Shown: positions 1 through 9,413, numbered from the stretch's first letter. The stretch is DNA of 64,000 bases from Vibrio neptunius (GCA_019339365.1 CP079859.1:1302001-1366000); one strand, 5' to 3'. Made by a program: numbers and translations. The notes: generated by a model from the sequence alone, not told the origin.

Positions 1-9
1 CACTTCCGC
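1..9 (-). tRNA. tRNA-Leu(TAG), 5' end only, cut by window edge
   Basis: The first nine bases match the 5' acceptor end of the seven complete tRNA-Leu copies in this array. The bases that follow (10-56) match those after the tRNA-Leu ending at 1771, so this is the start of another repeat of the Leu-Met unit. Confidence 0.75.
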
Positions 10-56
10 GTCTTGAATCTACAGGACTGTTAGCCTGAGCTAGCAATCGAAATAAA

Positions 57-133
57 TGGTGGCTACGACGGGATTCGAACCTGTGACCCCATCATTATGA
101 GTGATGTGCTCTAACCAGCTGAGCTACGTAGCC
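57..133 (-). tRNA. tRNA-Met(CAT), elongator type
   Basis: The complement folds as a 77-nt cloverleaf with encoded CCA (57-59). The anticodon CAT is read from 97-99 inside a five-pair stem, and the T loop carries TTCGAAT. It is identical to the copies at 1819 and 2201. It is the last complete tRNA-Met of the minus-strand array before the window edge. Confidence 0.95.
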
Positions 134-146
134 GATGGATTAAGTA

Positions 147-231
147 TGGTGCGGAAGGAGAGACTTGAACTCTCACACCTTGCGGCGCCAGAACCTAAAT
201 CTGGTGCGTCTACCAATTCCGCCACTTCCGC
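147..231 (-). tRNA. tRNA-Leu(TAG)
   Basis: An 85-nt class II tRNA on the complement with a long variable arm and encoded CCA (147-149). The anticodon TAG is read from 195-197 in a loop closed by CCAGA/TCTGG. One of seven complete copies in this array. Confidence 0.95.
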
Positions 232-284
232 AACTTAATCTGTAGTTATCAAGACAATTGGTAAAGTCTTAACAACGTTGAATA

Positions 285-355
285 TGGCAGGCTACTTAGA
301 GCCGAACCAGGGACAATAGACGAGGCATCAAAAGATGTTATCCACTGAACCTATA
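285..355 (-). pseudogene. decayed tRNA-Gln-like relic 1
   Basis: This spacer aligns along its length with the tRNA-Gln copies. It keeps the 3' TGCCA end, a TTCG T-loop core and an anticodon-loop block TTTTGAT with the TTG triplet, but loses acceptor and anticodon stem pairing. It lies directly beside relic 2. Confidence 0.6.
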
Positions 356-360
356 AATAA

Positions 361-431
361 TGGCAGGCTACCTAGAGCCGAACCAGGGACAATAGACGAT
401 GCATCAAATGATGTTATCCACTGAACCTATA
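361..431 (-). pseudogene. decayed tRNA-Gln-like relic 2
   Basis: The same 71-nt relic unit as 285-355 with a few substitutions; here the anticodon-loop region reads ATTTGAT on the complement. It sits just left of an intact tRNA-Gln. Confidence 0.6.
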
Positions 432-436
432 AATAA

Positions 437-511
437 TGGCAGGTCTACCTGGATTCGAACCAGGGAATGGCGGCATCAAAAGCCGCTGCCTTACCGCTTG
501 GCGATAGACCT
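437..511 (-). tRNA. tRNA-Gln(TTG)
   Basis: A 75-nt cloverleaf on the complement. Acceptor AGGTCTA pairs with TAGACCT, the discriminator is G, CCA is encoded, and the TTG anticodon sits in loop TTTTGAT closed by GCGGC/GCCGC. Confidence 0.95.
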
Positions 512-540
512 GCAGGCGATAGCAAGAAGCTATCTAAAGA

Positions 541-625
541 TGGTGCGGAAGGAGAGACTTGAACTCTCACACCTTGCGGCGCCAGAACCTAAATCTGGTG
601 CGTCTACCAATTCCGCCACTTCCGC
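541..625 (-). tRNA. tRNA-Leu(TAG)
   Basis: Identical to the 85-nt tRNA-Leu at 147-231, including encoded CCA. It follows the tRNA-Gln at 437 by 29 bp in the repeating Leu-Gln unit. Confidence 0.95.
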
Positions 626-677
626 ATCAATTTTGTAGTTACTGATGCAATTGGTAAAGCATCAATAACGTTGAATA

Positions 678-748
678 TGGCAGGCTACCTAGAGCCGAAC
701 CAGGGACAATAGACGATGCATCAAATGATGTTATCCACTGAACCTATA
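678..748 (-). pseudogene. decayed tRNA-Gln-like relic 3
   Basis: Another 71-nt relic copy with TGCCA-type 3' end and TTCG core, nearly identical to 361-431. It lies back to back with relic 4. Confidence 0.6.
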
Positions 749-752
749 AACA

Positions 753-823
753 TGGCAGGCTACTTAGAGCCGAACCAAGGACAATAGACGAGGCATCAAA
801 AGATGTTATCCACTGAACCTATA
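753..823 (-). pseudogene. decayed tRNA-Gln-like relic 4
   Basis: A 71-nt relic copy resembling 285-355. The T-arm region has one further substitution (ccaagg instead of ccaggg on the plus strand), so stem pairing is weaker still. Confidence 0.6.
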
Positions 824-828
824 AATAA

Positions 829-903
829 TGGCAGGTCTACCTGGATTCGAACCAGGGAATGGCGGCATCAAAAGCCGCTGCCTTACCGCTTGGCGATAGA
901 CCT
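829..903 (-). tRNA. tRNA-Gln(TTG)
   Basis: Identical to the tRNA-Gln at 437-511: 75 nt with encoded CCA, second intact copy from the left. Confidence 0.95.
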
Positions 904-933
904 GCAGGCGATAGCAAGAAGCTATCGATATAA

Positions 934-1018
934 TGGTGCGGAAGGAGAGACTTGAACTCTCACACCTTGCGGCGCCAGAACCTAAATCTGGTGCGTCTAC
1001 CAATTCCGCCACTTCCGC
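934..1018 (-). tRNA. tRNA-Leu(TAG)
   Basis: Identical 85-nt tRNA-Leu with long variable arm and encoded CCA. It is part of the repeated Leu-relic-Gln block. Confidence 0.95.
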
Positions 1019-1070
1019 ATCAATTTTGTAGTTACTGATGCAATTGGTAAAGCATCAATAACGTTGTATA

Positions 1071-1141
1071 TGGCAGGCTACTTAGAGCCGAACCAAGGAC
1101 AATAGACGAGGCATCAAAAGATGTTATCCACTGAACCTATA
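1071..1141 (-). pseudogene. decayed tRNA-Gln-like relic 5
   Basis: A single 71-nt relic copy, sequence-matched to relic 4, located between an intact tRNA-Leu and an intact tRNA-Gln. Confidence 0.6.
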
Positions 1142-1146
1142 AATAA

Positions 1147-1221
1147 TGGCAGGTCTACCTGGATTCGAACCAGGGAATGGCGGCATCAAAAGCCGCTGCC
1201 TTACCGCTTGGCGATAGACCT
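1147..1221 (-). tRNA. tRNA-Gln(TTG)
   Basis: Identical 75-nt tRNA-Gln with encoded CCA. This block, including the relic and the following tRNA-Leu, duplicates 753-1018 almost exactly. Confidence 0.95.
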
Positions 1222-1251
1222 GCAGGCGATAGCAAGAAGCTATCGATATAA

Positions 1252-1336
1252 TGGTGCGGAAGGAGAGACTTGAACTCTCACACCTTGCGGCGCCAGAACC
1301 TAAATCTGGTGCGTCTACCAATTCCGCCACTTCCGC
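1252..1336 (-). tRNA. tRNA-Leu(TAG)
   Basis: Identical 85-nt tRNA-Leu. The spacer to its left in the window (1337-1389) matches the one beside the copy at 147-231. Confidence 0.95.
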
Positions 1337-1389
1337 AACTTAATCTGTAGTTATCAAGACAATTGGTAAAGTCTCAATAACGTTGTATA

Positions 1390-1460
1390 TGGCAGGCTAC
1401 CTAGAGCCGAACCAGGGACAATAGACGAGGCATCAAATGATGTTATCCACTGAACCTATA
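1390..1460 (-). pseudogene. decayed tRNA-Gln-like relic 6
   Basis: The sixth 71-nt relic copy, a mosaic of the two relic variants (cctagag T-arm side with aggcatcaaatgatg anticodon side). It shows exchange between copies. Confidence 0.6.
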
Positions 1461-1465
1461 AATAA

Positions 1466-1540
1466 TGGCAGGTCTACCTGGATTCGAACCAGGGAATGGC
1501 GGCATCAAAAGCCGCTGCCTTACCACTTGGCGATAGACCT
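1466..1540 (-). tRNA. tRNA-Gln(TTG), D-loop variant
   Basis: A 75-nt tRNA-Gln differing from the other four by one base: plus-strand accacttgg instead of accgcttgg, in the D arm. Anticodon and acceptor are intact, so it is probably functional. Confidence 0.93.
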
Positions 1541-1570
1541 GCAGGGCATAGTCTTAGACTATTCAATTTA

Positions 1571-1655
1571 TGGTGCGGAAGGAGAGACTTGAACTCTCAC
1601 ACCTTGCGGCGCCAGAACCTAAATCTGGTGCGTCTACCAATTCCGCCACTTCCGC
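1571..1655 (-). tRNA. tRNA-Leu(TAG)
   Basis: Identical 85-nt tRNA-Leu with encoded CCA, first of two adjacent tRNA-Leu genes separated by only 31 bp. Confidence 0.95.
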
Positions 1656-1686
1656 ATAAATTGTTTACGTAGATTTTATATCAAGA

Positions 1687-1771
1687 TGGTGCGGAAGGAG
1701 AGACTTGAACTCTCACACCTTGCGGCGCCAGAACCTAAATCTGGTGCGTCTACCAATTCCGCCACTTCCGC
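1687..1771 (-). tRNA. tRNA-Leu(TAG)
   Basis: Identical 85-nt tRNA-Leu. Its downstream flank toward tRNA-Met (1772-1818) is the same as that at window positions 10-56, marking a larger repeat unit. Confidence 0.95.
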
Positions 1772-1818
1772 GTCTTGAATCTACAGGACTGTTAGCCTGA
1801 GCTAGCAATCGAAATATA

Positions 1819-1895
1819 TGGTGGCTACGACGGGATTCGAACCTGTGACCCCATCATTATGAGTGATGTGCTCTAACCAGCTGAGCTACGTAGCC
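1819..1895 (-). tRNA. tRNA-Met(CAT)
   Basis: A 77-nt elongator tRNA-Met identical to the copy at 57-133, with encoded CCA. Confidence 0.95.
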
Positions 1896-1974
1896 ACTCG
1901 TGAGCGAGACAATATAAACTTTCGCGCTCTTAGTGACAAGCCCTTTTTCTAAAAGGCTTAACACTTTAAATAAA

Positions 1975-2049
1975 TGGCAGGTCTACCTGGATTCGAACCA
2001 GGGAATGGCGGCATCAAAAGCCGCTGCCTTACCGCTTGGCGATAGACCT
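1975..2049 (-). tRNA. tRNA-Gln(TTG)
   Basis: Identical 75-nt tRNA-Gln with encoded CCA. It has no relic copy beside it. The spacer 1896-1974 is unlike the other spacers. Confidence 0.95.
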
Positions 2050-2078
2050 GCAGGCGATAGCAAGAAGCTATCTAAATA

Positions 2079-2163
2079 TGGTGCGGAAGGAGAGACTTGA
2101 ACTCTCACACCTTGCGGCGCCAGAACCTAAATCTGGTGCGTCTACCAATTCCGCCACTTCCGC
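2079..2163 (-). tRNA. tRNA-Leu(TAG)
   Basis: Identical 85-nt tRNA-Leu, second gene transcribed from the array promoter. Confidence 0.95.
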
Positions 2164-2200
2164 ATCTATTCCTAAACACTTTCGTAAAAGGTTTTAGGAA

Positions 2201-2277
2201 TGGTGGCTACGACGGGATTCGAACCTGTGACCCCATCATTATGAGTGATGTGCTCTAACCAGCTGAGCTACGTAGCC
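2201..2277 (-). tRNA. tRNA-Met(CAT), first gene of the array
   Basis: A 77-nt elongator tRNA-Met with encoded CCA. It is the promoter-proximal gene of the minus-strand array, 53 bp downstream of the predicted -10 element. Confidence 0.95.
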
Positions 2278-2330
2278 ATACCATATTGAGTTCTTTCAGA
2301 TAGTTGACCTTATCATCGGGAACGGCGCGC

Positions 2331-2359
2331 ATTATGCGAAGTTGGAGCAAAGGCGTCAA
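2331..2359 (-). promoter_or_regulatory. sigma-70 promoter of the tRNA array, GC-rich discriminator
   Basis: On the complement, -35 TTGACG (2354-2359) and -10 CATAAT (2331-2336) are 17 bp apart. A GCGCGCC discriminator follows at once (about 2324-2330). GC-rich discriminators are a known mark of stringently controlled stable-RNA promoters, so the array is probably repressed by ppGpp and DksA. Confidence 0.8.
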
Positions 2360-2494
2360 TAGTTTTTTTGAATAAATCGGGATAAATCAACTGTTCGGTT
2401 TCTTTTTAAACAAAGAGGCGTGTTAATCACCGAAAAGTGATAACAAAGTGTGACCCATTAGCTAACTTAATATAGGCGTCAAAGATTCAGAAAC

Positions 2495-2524
2495 AACAAA
2501 GCCAGCACTCGTGCTGGCTTTGAA
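2495..2524 (-). terminator. hairpin terminator after ychF
   Basis: A perfect 11-bp stem (2498-2508 with 2511-2521) lies 25 bp past the ychF stop. The T tract on the complement is weak (GTTGTTTC). Confidence 0.6.
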
Positions 2525-2545
2525 AGTCAATGATTTGCGAAGAAA

Positions 2546-3637
2546 TTAAACGTTGAAGCGGAAGTGAACGACATCACCATCTTTGACGATGTATTCTTTG
2601 CCCTCTAAACGCCACTTACCCGCATCTTTTGCACCACTTTCACCGTTGAATTCGATGAAATCATCGTAGCCAACGACTTCAGCTCGAATAAAGCCTTTTT
2701 CAAAGTCCGTGTGAATCTTACCTGCTGCCTGCGGTGCTGTTGCTCCAACCGGAATCGTCCATGCTCGAACTTCTTTCACGCCTGCAGTGAAGTAAGTGTG
2801 TAGCGTGAGTAGCTCATAACCCGAGCGGATCACACGGTTCAGGCCTGGTTCTTCAATGCCCATGTCTGCAAGGAATTCTTCACGATCTTCATCTTCCAGT
2901 TCAGATAGTTCAGATTCAATCGCAGCACATACCGGTACAACAACGTTGTTTTCTTTTGCCGCAAACTCACGTACTGCGTCTAAGTATGGGTTATCTTCAA
3001 AACCATCTTCGTTGACGTTGGCAATGTACATCGTTGGTTTGAGGGTTAAGAAGTTCAAGTAACCGATCGCTGCCAGCTCTTCTTTTGCCAGCTCAACCGT
3101 GCGGGCCATGCCACCTTCGGTCAGAACTGGAAGTAGTTTTTCTAAGACAGTTAGCTCAAACTTAGCGTCTTTATCGCCACCTTTTGCTTTCTTGTTGTTA
3201 CGTTGAATTGCGCGCTCACAAGAATCTAGATCGGCCATCGCTAGCTCAAGGTTGATAACCTCGATGTCCTCAATAGGAGACACTTTACCAGCTACGTGAA
3301 CGATGTTTTCGTTCTCAAAACAGCGCACTACGTGACCAATTGCGTCAGTTTCTCGGATGTTCGCTAGGAATTTGTTACCTAGGCCTTCACCTTTAGATGC
3401 ACCAGCAACCAGACCTGCAATATCAACGAATTCCATCGTTGTTGGCAGGATTTTCTGTGGGTTAACGATCTTTGCTAGCGCGTCTAAGCGCAGATCGGGT
3501 ACAGGTACAACACCAGTATTTGGCTCGATAGTACAGAACGGGAAGTTTGCTGCCTCGATGCCTGCTTTAGTTAGTGCGTTAAACAGAGTTGACTTACCGA
3601 CGTTTGGTAGACCAACGATGCCACATTTAAAACCCAT
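2546..3637 (-). CDS. ychF: Redox-regulated ATPase YchF (Obg-like)
   Basis: An Obg-family P-loop ATPase that binds ribosomes; in the family it hydrolyses ATP rather than GTP and modulates stress responses and leaderless translation. The 363-residue product has the P-loop GLPNVGKST at residues 9-17, the family block [11 protein letters not shown], a NVNE motif in place of the GTP-specifying NKxD, a central coiled-coil region and a C-terminal TGS domain. An upstream in-frame start at 3697 exists but would overlap pth by 50 bp. The ATG at 3637, preceded by an AAGG-type site, gives the usual family length. It follows pth by 10 bp and is probably co-transcribed with it. Confidence 0.95.
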   Translation of the reverse strand: MGFKCGIVGLPNVGKSTLFNALTKAGIEAANFPFCTIEPNTGVVPVPDLRLDALAKIVNPQKILPTTMEFVDIAGLVAGASKGEGLGNKFLANIRETDAIGHVVRCFENENIVHVAGKVSPIEDIEVINLELAMADLDSCERAIQRNNKKAKGGDKDAKFELTVLEKLLPVLTEGGMARTVELAKEELAAIGYLNFLTLKPTMYIANVNEDGFEDNPYLDAVREFAAKENNVVVPVCAAIESELSELEDEDREEFLADMGIEEPGLNRVIRSGYELLTLHTYFTAGVKEVRAWTIPVGATAPQAAGKIHTDFEKGFIRAEVVGYDDFIEFNGESGAKDAGKWRLEGKEYIVKDGDVVHFRFNV

Positions 3638-3647
3638 GATATTAACC

Positions 3648-4238
3648 TTATTCTGCTTTGAACGTGTGTAGACGGTTTTGCGCTTTTGATAGGCCATCCT
3701 TTACTAGGATGTCTAGACAGCGTACGGACTCATCCGCCGCTGCATCCAGTAACTCTTGCTCTTTGGCAGGCGCTTTGCCTAGAACAAATCCCGCTACTTT
3801 ATCTTTATGCCCCGGATGGCCAATGCCGATCCTGAGACGATAGAAATCTTTGCAATTGCCAAGCTTACTAATTGTGTCACGGAGGCCATTGTGTCCGCCG
3901 TGCCCGCCGCCTTTCTTAAATTTGGCGATACCGGGAGGTAAGTCTAGCTCATCGTGAGCGACCATTATTTCTTCTGGCTTTATCTGGTAGAACTTTGCCA
4001 GTGCGGCAATCGATTTACCAGAGAGATTCATAAAGGTCGTTGGAATAAGCAAGCGGAGATCTTGACCGTTGATCATAATGCGTCCAGTCAGGCCAAAAAA
4101 CTTCGTTTCGTTTTTCAGTGTGATGTTATGAACACGTGCCAGTTCTTCTACTACCCAAGCCCCAGCATTATGGCGAGTTCTGGCATATTCAGGCCCAGGA
4201 TTGGCAAGGCCGACAAGAAGTTTGATCGGTTGACTCAA
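3648..4238 (-). CDS. pth: Peptidyl-tRNA hydrolase
   Basis: Recycles peptidyl-tRNAs released by stalled ribosomes, by cleaving the ester bond. The 196-residue product has the family fold signature: [17 protein letters not shown] with catalytic His23, [16 protein letters not shown] with the catalytic Asp, and [10 protein letters not shown]. The start chosen is a TTG at 4238 (fMet-Ser-Gln-Pro-Ile-Lys), which matches the usual N-terminus and length and follows a GAGAG site. An ATG further upstream (4349) would add 37 unrelated residues that run into the prs terminator. Gene order prs-pth-ychF is common in gammaproteobacteria. Confidence 0.93.
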   Translation of the reverse strand: MSQPIKLLVGLANPGPEYARTRHNAGAWVVEELARVHNITLKNETKFFGLTGRIMINGQDLRLLIPTTFMNLSGKSIAALAKFYQIKPEEIMVAHDELDLPPGIAKFKKGGGHGGHNGLRDTISKLGNCKDFYRLRIGIGHPGHKDKVAGFVLGKAPAKEQELLDAAADESVRCLDILVKDGLSKAQNRLHTFKAE

Positions 4239-4334
4239 GGTTAGGATCTCTCTTGGAATCTCAAAAAGCGCAGTATGATAGCACAGATTTCTTAGCTCGG
4301 GCGAGGTGTGCGTTGACTGCCAGTTTATTGCCAT

Positions 4335-4366
4335 AAAAAAACACCCCAAAGCGGGGTGTTTTTAAG
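4335..4366 (-). terminator. terminator after prs
   Basis: A stem ACACCCC/GGGGTGT (4341-4347 with 4353-4359) flanked by A and T runs on both sides. On the complement it ends in a run of T, 22 bp past the prs stop. It separates prs from pth transcription at least in part. Confidence 0.8.
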
Positions 4367-4387
4367 TCATTCTTATCTAATCCAAGC

Positions 4388-5332
4388 TTAGTTGAACATG
4401 GCAGAGATAGACTCTTCGTTGCTAATACGACGGATGGCTTCAGCCAACATACGCGATAAGCTCAGCGTCGTCACTTTACCCGTAGCTTGCATTTCTTTTG
4501 ATTGAGTAATGGAATCTGTCACTATGACTTGGTCCAGTACCGAATTCTTGATGTTATGAGCGGCGTTGCCAGAGAACACTGCGTGAGTTGCGTAAGCAAA
4601 GACACGCTTAGCGCCACGCTCTTTAAGCGCTTCTGCCGCTTTACATAGAGTGCCGCCAGTGTCGATCATGTCATCAACGATCACACAGTCACGGCCTTCT
4701 ACATCACCAATCAAGTTCATCACTTCGGAAACGTTCGCGCGTGGGCGACGTTTATCAACGATAGCGATATCGATGTCGCCTAAAGCTTTAGCTGTCGCAC
4801 GGGCACGTACAACACCGCCAAGATCTGGAGAAACCACAACTGGATTTTCAAGACCTCTCGCTTCCATATCTTCGAGCAAAACAGGTGTACCGAAAATATT
4901 ATCTACAGGGACGTCGAAGAATCCCTGAATTTGCTCTGCGTGTAGGTCAATAGTGAGGACGCGGTCAACGCCAACGTTAGAAAGGAAGTCAGCAACAACT
5001 TTTGCTGTAATTGGCACACGCGCTGAGCGCACACGACGGTCTTGGCGAGCGTAACCAAAGTAAGGGATAACTGCTGTAATACGGCCCGCTGAAGCGCGGC
5101 GCATTGCGTCAATCATCACTACAAGTTCCATTAGGTTGTCGTTAGTTGGTGCGCAGGTAGATTGAATGATAAAAACATCACTACCACGTACATTTTCGTT
5201 AATTTGTACAGCGACTTCGCCATCCGAAAAACGAGAAACACTTGCATCACCAAGAGAGATGTAAAGACGATCAGCAATACGTTGGGCTAGTTCAGGTGTA
5301 GCGTTACCAGCAAATAGCTTCATATCAGGCAC
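4388..5332 (-). CDS. prs: Ribose-phosphate pyrophosphokinase
   Basis: Makes phosphoribosyl pyrophosphate from ribose 5-phosphate and ATP, the shared precursor of purines, pyrimidines, NAD, histidine and tryptophan. The 314-residue product shows [13 protein letters not shown], the catalytic stretch [16 protein letters not shown], the metal site [11 protein letters not shown] and the PRPP-binding loop [16 protein letters not shown] at 5332 is the preferred start because an AGG site lies eight bases upstream. The ATG three codons later (5323) gives a 311-residue form. A start at 5389 would overlap ispE and is rejected. It is downstream of lolB-ispE. Confidence 0.94.
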   Translation of the reverse strand: MPDMKLFAGNATPELAQRIADRLYISLGDASVSRFSDGEVAVQINENVRGSDVFIIQSTCAPTNDNLMELVVMIDAMRRASAGRITAVIPYFGYARQDRRVRSARVPITAKVVADFLSNVGVDRVLTIDLHAEQIQGFFDVPVDNIFGTPVLLEDMEARGLENPVVVSPDLGGVVRARATAKALGDIDIAIVDKRRPRANVSEVMNLIGDVEGRDCVIVDDMIDTGGTLCKAAEALKERGAKRVFAYATHAVFSGNAAHNIKNSVLDQVIVTDSITQSKEMQATGKVTTLSLSRMLAEAIRRISNEESISAMFN

Positions 5333-5361
5333 GGTGGAAACCTCAGGGTTGCGTCCAGTAT

Positions 5362-6234
5362 TTAGATAGATATATTGTGGGCTAAGCAATACTTAGCGAG
5401 CGTCTCATGTAAAGGAGAAATGTTCTTCCCTTTTGCTACAAAAGCAGAGACGTTGTCAGGCATTCTTTCAAGAACCTTGTTGGCCTCATTTTGGCTTGAA
5501 AACTCAGCAAAAACGCAGGATCCGGTCCCCGTCAGTCTTGACGGCGCATATTGTAGCAGCCAAGAAAGTTGCTTATCAACCTCTGGGTAGAGCATTCGAA
5601 CAATTTTTTCGCAATCGTTTTCGTACGGGCTGTCAAGAAGTGTTGCCAGATCACGCTTTGGTGTGTTTCGAGTCAGGGCGGGGTGAGTGAAAATATCCAC
5701 AGTTGCGATGGCCACATCCGGTCTAACGACGAGGTACCACTTCTCTTCAGGTTCAGTCTGAGTCAACGCTTCGCCTACGCCCTCAGCAAATGCCGAAAAT
5801 CCTCGTGTAAACACGGGTACGTCAGCGCCAAGCTCTAACCCAATCTCCGCCAATTCGTGTTCTGATAGATGAGTTTGCCATAGGTGATTCAGGGCGACTA
5901 AAACAGTTGCGGCGTTTGATGAGCCACCGCCGATGCCTCCGCCCATTGGCAGCACTTTGTTTAATTCAATTTGGGCACCGTATGAACAATCTGATTTCGC
6001 TTTCAGTGCCATAGCCGCTTGCCAAATCAGATTGTCTTCCAAAGCTACGCCCGGCAGATCGGGCGTCAATCGGATTTCACCACTCTGATCAGCAGTGATG
6101 GTGAGGGTGTCACCATGATCAACAAACTGGAATAAGGTTTGTAATTCGTGATAACCGTTGTCACGGCGACCTATGATGTATAAGAAAAGGTTCAATTTGG
6201 CCGGTGAAGGCCAATGCGTTGTTTCGCTGATCAT
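5362..6234 (-). CDS. ispE: 4-(cytidine 5'-diphospho)-2-C-methyl-D-erythritol kinase
   Basis: Phosphorylates CDP-methylerythritol in the MEP isoprenoid pathway. The 290-residue GHMP kinase has the N-terminal substrate block [10 protein letters not shown] at residues 11-20, [11 protein letters not shown], and the ATP-binding [14 protein letters not shown] at 96-109. The start ATG overlaps the lolB stop (ATGA, 6231-6234), so translation is probably coupled. The lolB-ispE-prs order next to hemA is the standard gammaproteobacterial arrangement. Confidence 0.95.
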   Translation of the reverse strand: MISETTHWPSPAKLNLFLYIIGRRDNGYHELQTLFQFVDHGDTLTITADQSGEIRLTPDLPGVALEDNLIWQAAMALKAKSDCSYGAQIELNKVLPMGGGIGGGSSNAATVLVALNHLWQTHLSEHELAEIGLELGADVPVFTRGFSAFAEGVGEALTQTEPEEKWYLVVRPDVAIATVDIFTHPALTRNTPKRDLATLLDSPYENDCEKIVRMLYPEVDKQLSWLLQYAPSRLTGTGSCVFAEFSSQNEANKVLERMPDNVSAFVAKGKNISPLHETLAKYCLAHNISI

Positions 6235-6866
6235 TGATCAAGATTCCATTTGGATATAACGATGTTGATTGAAATATCGCCTTGTTTCAGCTTGAGCTTC
6301 TGTGGCAAAGGTAAAACGCTGCCCTGATACTGGATATCTTGATAGTTAAGATAGTCAAGTTGCCAGATTTGCCCATTCACCTGTTTAGTCAATGAGGCCA
6401 AAGTATTGGTGTCATTGAGCCGGTACGTGTCAGCGTCAATGGGGCTACCTAAGAACCAGTTATTAAGTTGCTCGACAGGCAGGGTGAGACCTGTTAGGCG
6501 ATAAATAAGCGATTGGGCGTCGTGCGAAGTGTAGGTTTGGTCTTCATAGGTTTCGACTGAAGCACCAATTGGCGTACTTTTCAGGTTCAGTGCAGTCTGG
6601 CCGATAAAGGTGGTGAGTCGAAGCTGACTTGCCTCTGGACTGTGTTTCCAATGAAAATTTAGAGATTGGCGCTGTTGAGGAGAAATGTAGCCCAGTTTAC
6701 CGCTAGATTGATACTGAAGAATACTGTCCAAGCGTTGCTGATGAGTTTGCCATTCGACATTGGTTTTGCTGGTGTTGAGCGTGGTACAACCAGACAGAAT
6801 CAACCCAGAGAGTAGAAAAATGAGTAAGGGACGAAAGTAAGCCGCCATTGCTGATAATTTATCCAT
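6231..6866 (-). CDS. lolB: Outer-membrane lipoprotein insertion protein LolB
   Basis: Receives lipoproteins from periplasmic LolA and inserts them into the outer membrane. The start at 6866 is chosen for its AAGGA site five bases upstream; an ATG at 6890 has none. The 211-residue product has a signal peptide ending in the lipobox LSGC with lipidated Cys27, then the LolA/LolB-type barrel (W-rich, NNWFLGSP). It is transcribed away from hemA across a 144-bp divergent promoter region. Confidence 0.92.
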   Translation of the reverse strand: MDKLSAMAAYFRPLLIFLLSGLILSGCTTLNTSKTNVEWQTHQQRLDSILQYQSSGKLGYISPQQRQSLNFHWKHSPEASQLRLTTFIGQTALNLKSTPIGASVETYEDQTYTSHDAQSLIYRLTGLTLPVEQLNNWFLGSPIDADTYRLNDTNTLASLTKQVNGQIWQLDYLNYQDIQYQGSVLPLPQKLKLKQGDISINIVISKWNLDQ

Positions 6867-7010
6867 TTTAGTCCTTATCTTGTGCCACACTATATCATTG
6901 AAATCACGAAGTCATGAAAACATATCCCGGATACCCTTTAATTAAATTGGGTCATCAAGTAAAATTCCGTTCTTATTTGTTTATTCGCCGATTCAGAGAA
7001 CCTTGATTAC

Positions 7011-8267
7011 ATGTCTTTGCTTGCCATAGGTATTAACCACAATACAGCTTCGGTAGAGTTGCGAGAAAAAGTCGCATTTGGACCGGAGAAGTTACCTCAA
7101 GCACTTAATCAGTTAGGCGATAACCCTCTTGTAAACGGCAGTGTGATTATTTCTACGTGTAATCGTACTGAAATATATTGCGATGTTAAGTCTTCCGGAA
7201 AAAGCAAAGTCATTGATTGGTTGGCACAATTCCATCAGGTTAGCCCGGAAGATTTAAAACCCAGCCTCTATGTCCATGAAGAGCAAGCCGCTATTCGTCA
7301 TTTGATGCGAGTCTCTTGTGGTTTAGATTCTTTGGTATTAGGCGAACCGCAAATCCTCGGACAAGTCAAACAAGCCTATTCAGATTCTCGTGAGCACAAA
7401 GCGGTTGATACTGCGATGGAAAAACTGTTCCAGAAGACATTTTCTGTTGCAAAACGTGTCAGAACAGAAACCGATATCGGTGGTAATGCGGTGTCTGTCG
7501 CTTATGCAGCCTGCACATTAGCGAAGCACATCTTTGAATCACTGCGTGATTCGACCGTATTATTGGTGGGGGCGGGCGAGACGATTGAGTTGGTTGCTAA
7601 ACATCTGGCAAGTAATGGCTGTAGTAAGATGATCGTTGCTAACCGCACTAGAGAGCGTGCTATGCCTCTCGCGGAACAATTTGGGGCTCAGATTATTGGC
7701 TTGCCTGAGATACCAGAACATCTCCCGCGCGCTGATATTGTGATAAGCTCCACCGCCAGTCCATTGCCAATCATTGGTAAAGGTATGGTGGAAAGTGCAC
7801 TGAAAGCTCGTCGGCACCAGCCAATTCTGTTGGTTGATATCGCTGTCCCTCGTGATATTGAATCGCAAGTTGCGGAATTGGATGATGCATACCTTTATTC
7901 TGTGGATGATTTGCAGTCAATTGTTGAAAACAACATGGAACAGCGAAAAGTGGAAGCCATTCAGGCGGAAGCGATTGTCAGTGAAGAGAGCGCCATCTTT
8001 ATGTCTTGGCTACGCTCTCTCCAAGCGGTCGACAGTATTCGCGACTACCGTAAGTCGGCTAACGACATTCGAGAAGATCTGCTGAGCAAAAGCCTTCAGT
8101 CATTAGCTGCAGGCGTCGAGCCCGAAAAGGTTCTGCTTGAACTCAGCAACAAACTGACAAACAAATTGATTCATGCTCCAACCCGAGCTTTACAAAATGC
8201 GGCGGAGCAAGGCGAGCCAGCTAAGCTTGCTACGCTAAGACAAAGTTTGGGTCTGGAAGACTCCTAA
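7011..8267 (+). CDS. hemA: Glutamyl-tRNA reductase
   Basis: Reduces glutamyl-tRNA(Glu) to glutamate-1-semialdehyde, the first committed step of heme synthesis. The 418-residue product begins with the catalytic N-domain ([14 protein letters not shown]; nucleophile Cys50 in STCNRTE), then an NADPH-binding domain ([16 protein letters not shown]) and a helical dimerization tail. In enterics its stability is heme-regulated through the N-terminus. It heads the run hemA-prfA-prmC-sirB2-sirB1-kdsA. Confidence 0.96.
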   Translation: MSLLAIGINHNTASVELREKVAFGPEKLPQALNQLGDNPLVNGSVIISTCNRTEIYCDVKSSGKSKVIDWLAQFHQVSPEDLKPSLYVHEEQAAIRHLMRVSCGLDSLVLGEPQILGQVKQAYSDSREHKAVDTAMEKLFQKTFSVAKRVRTETDIGGNAVSVAYAACTLAKHIFESLRDSTVLLVGAGETIELVAKHLASNGCSKMIVANRTRERAMPLAEQFGAQIIGLPEIPEHLPRADIVISSTASPLPIIGKGMVESALKARRHQPILLVDIAVPRDIESQVAELDDAYLYSVDDLQSIVENNMEQRKVEAIQAEAIVSEESAIFMSWLRSLQAVDSIRDYRKSANDIREDLLSKSLQSLAAGVEPEKVLLELSNKLTNKLIHAPTRALQNAAEQGEPAKLATLRQSLGLEDS

Positions 8268-8321
8268 TTTTTTTTGGCCGTCAAAGACGCCCAATTTATC
8301 GAACCCTGAGTTAAGAAAACT

Positions 8322-9410
8322 ATGAAAGCCTCGATTCTAACTAAGCTAGAAACACTGGTTGAGCGTTACGAAGAAGTTCAACATCTACTTGGCGATCCTG
8401 ACGTGATCGGTGACCAAAATAAATTCCGTTCCTTATCAAAAGAGTACTCTCAGTTAGAGGAAGTCACTAAGTGTTTTCAGGCTTACCAGCAAGCTCAAGA
8501 AGACTTGGTAGCCGCTGAAGAAATGGCGAAGGAAGATGACGCAGAGATGCGCGAAATGGCTCAGGAAGAGATCAAAGAAGCAAAAGAAACTATCGAGCGT
8601 CTCAGTGACGAGCTGCAAATTTTGTTGTTGCCAAAAGATCCAAATGACGACCGCAACTGTTTCTTAGAAATCCGTGCGGGCGCCGGTGGCGACGAAGCGG
8701 GTATCTTTGCCGGTGATCTTTTCCGTATGTACAGTAAGTTTGCTGAGAAAAATGGCTGGCGTATTGAAGTTATGTCTTCGAATGAGGCAGAGCACGGTGG
8801 TTACAAAGAAATGATCGCTAAGGTGTCTGGAGACGGTGCTTATGGCGTATTGAAGTTTGAATCAGGTGGTCACCGCGTTCAGCGTGTGCCAGCGACTGAA
8901 TCGCAAGGTCGCGTCCACACTTCCGCATGTACTGTGGCTATCATGGCCGAGATTCCAGAAGCGGAAATCCCAGAAATTAAAGCGGCTGACCTAAAGATTG
9001 ATACCTTCCGCGCCTCTGGAGCTGGTGGTCAGCACGTTAACACGACAGATTCTGCGATTCGCATTACCCACTTGCCGACAGGAACGGTAGTCGAATGTCA
9101 GGATGAGCGTTCTCAACACAAAAACAAAGCGAAGGCGATGTCGGTACTTGCCGCTCGAATTATTCAGGCGGAAGAAGCGAAACGGGCTGCTGAAGAATCT
9201 GATACTCGACGTAACCTGCTTGGTTCTGGTGACCGTAGTGACCGTATTCGCACTTACAACTATCCACAAGGTCGTGTATCGGACCACCGTATTAACCTGA
9301 CTGTCTACCGTCTTAACGAAGTCATGGAAGGGGATCTAGGATGCTTGGTTGAACCTGTTATTCAGGAACATCAGGCGGATCAACTTGCGGCGTTGGCTGA
9401 GAACAACTAA
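8322..9410 (+). CDS. prfA: Peptide chain release factor 1
   Basis: Recognises UAA and UAG and triggers peptide release. The 362-residue product carries the stop-reading PAT tripeptide (in [10 protein letters not shown]) and the universally conserved GGQ at residues 235-237, whose Gln is methylated by the product of the next gene, prmC. The prmC start lies three bases past the stop. Confidence 0.97.
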   Translation: MKASILTKLETLVERYEEVQHLLGDPDVIGDQNKFRSLSKEYSQLEEVTKCFQAYQQAQEDLVAAEEMAKEDDAEMREMAQEEIKEAKETIERLSDELQILLLPKDPNDDRNCFLEIRAGAGGDEAGIFAGDLFRMYSKFAEKNGWRIEVMSSNEAEHGGYKEMIAKVSGDGAYGVLKFESGGHRVQRVPATESQGRVHTSACTVAIMAEIPEAEIPEIKAADLKIDTFRASGAGGQHVNTTDSAIRITHLPTGTVVECQDERSQHKNKAKAMSVLAARIIQAEEAKRAAEESDTRRNLLGSGDRSDRIRTYNYPQGRVSDHRINLTVYRLNEVMEGDLGCLVEPVIQEHQADQLAALAENN

Positions 9411-9413
9411 TCA

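Noticed and set aside
399..1330. Short open frames of 68-79 codons, two of them identical, inside the tRNA array
   Set aside because: They run across tRNA genes and spacers and recur only because the array repeats.
1..2280. Regularly spaced repeats that could suggest a CRISPR array
   Set aside because: Each repeated unit folds as a tRNA with encoded CCA or is a decayed tRNA; there are no unique spacers.
3638..3697. N-terminal extension of YchF
   Set aside because: It would overlap pth by 50 bases and lacks any match to the family start, while an internal ATG with a ribosome site fits.
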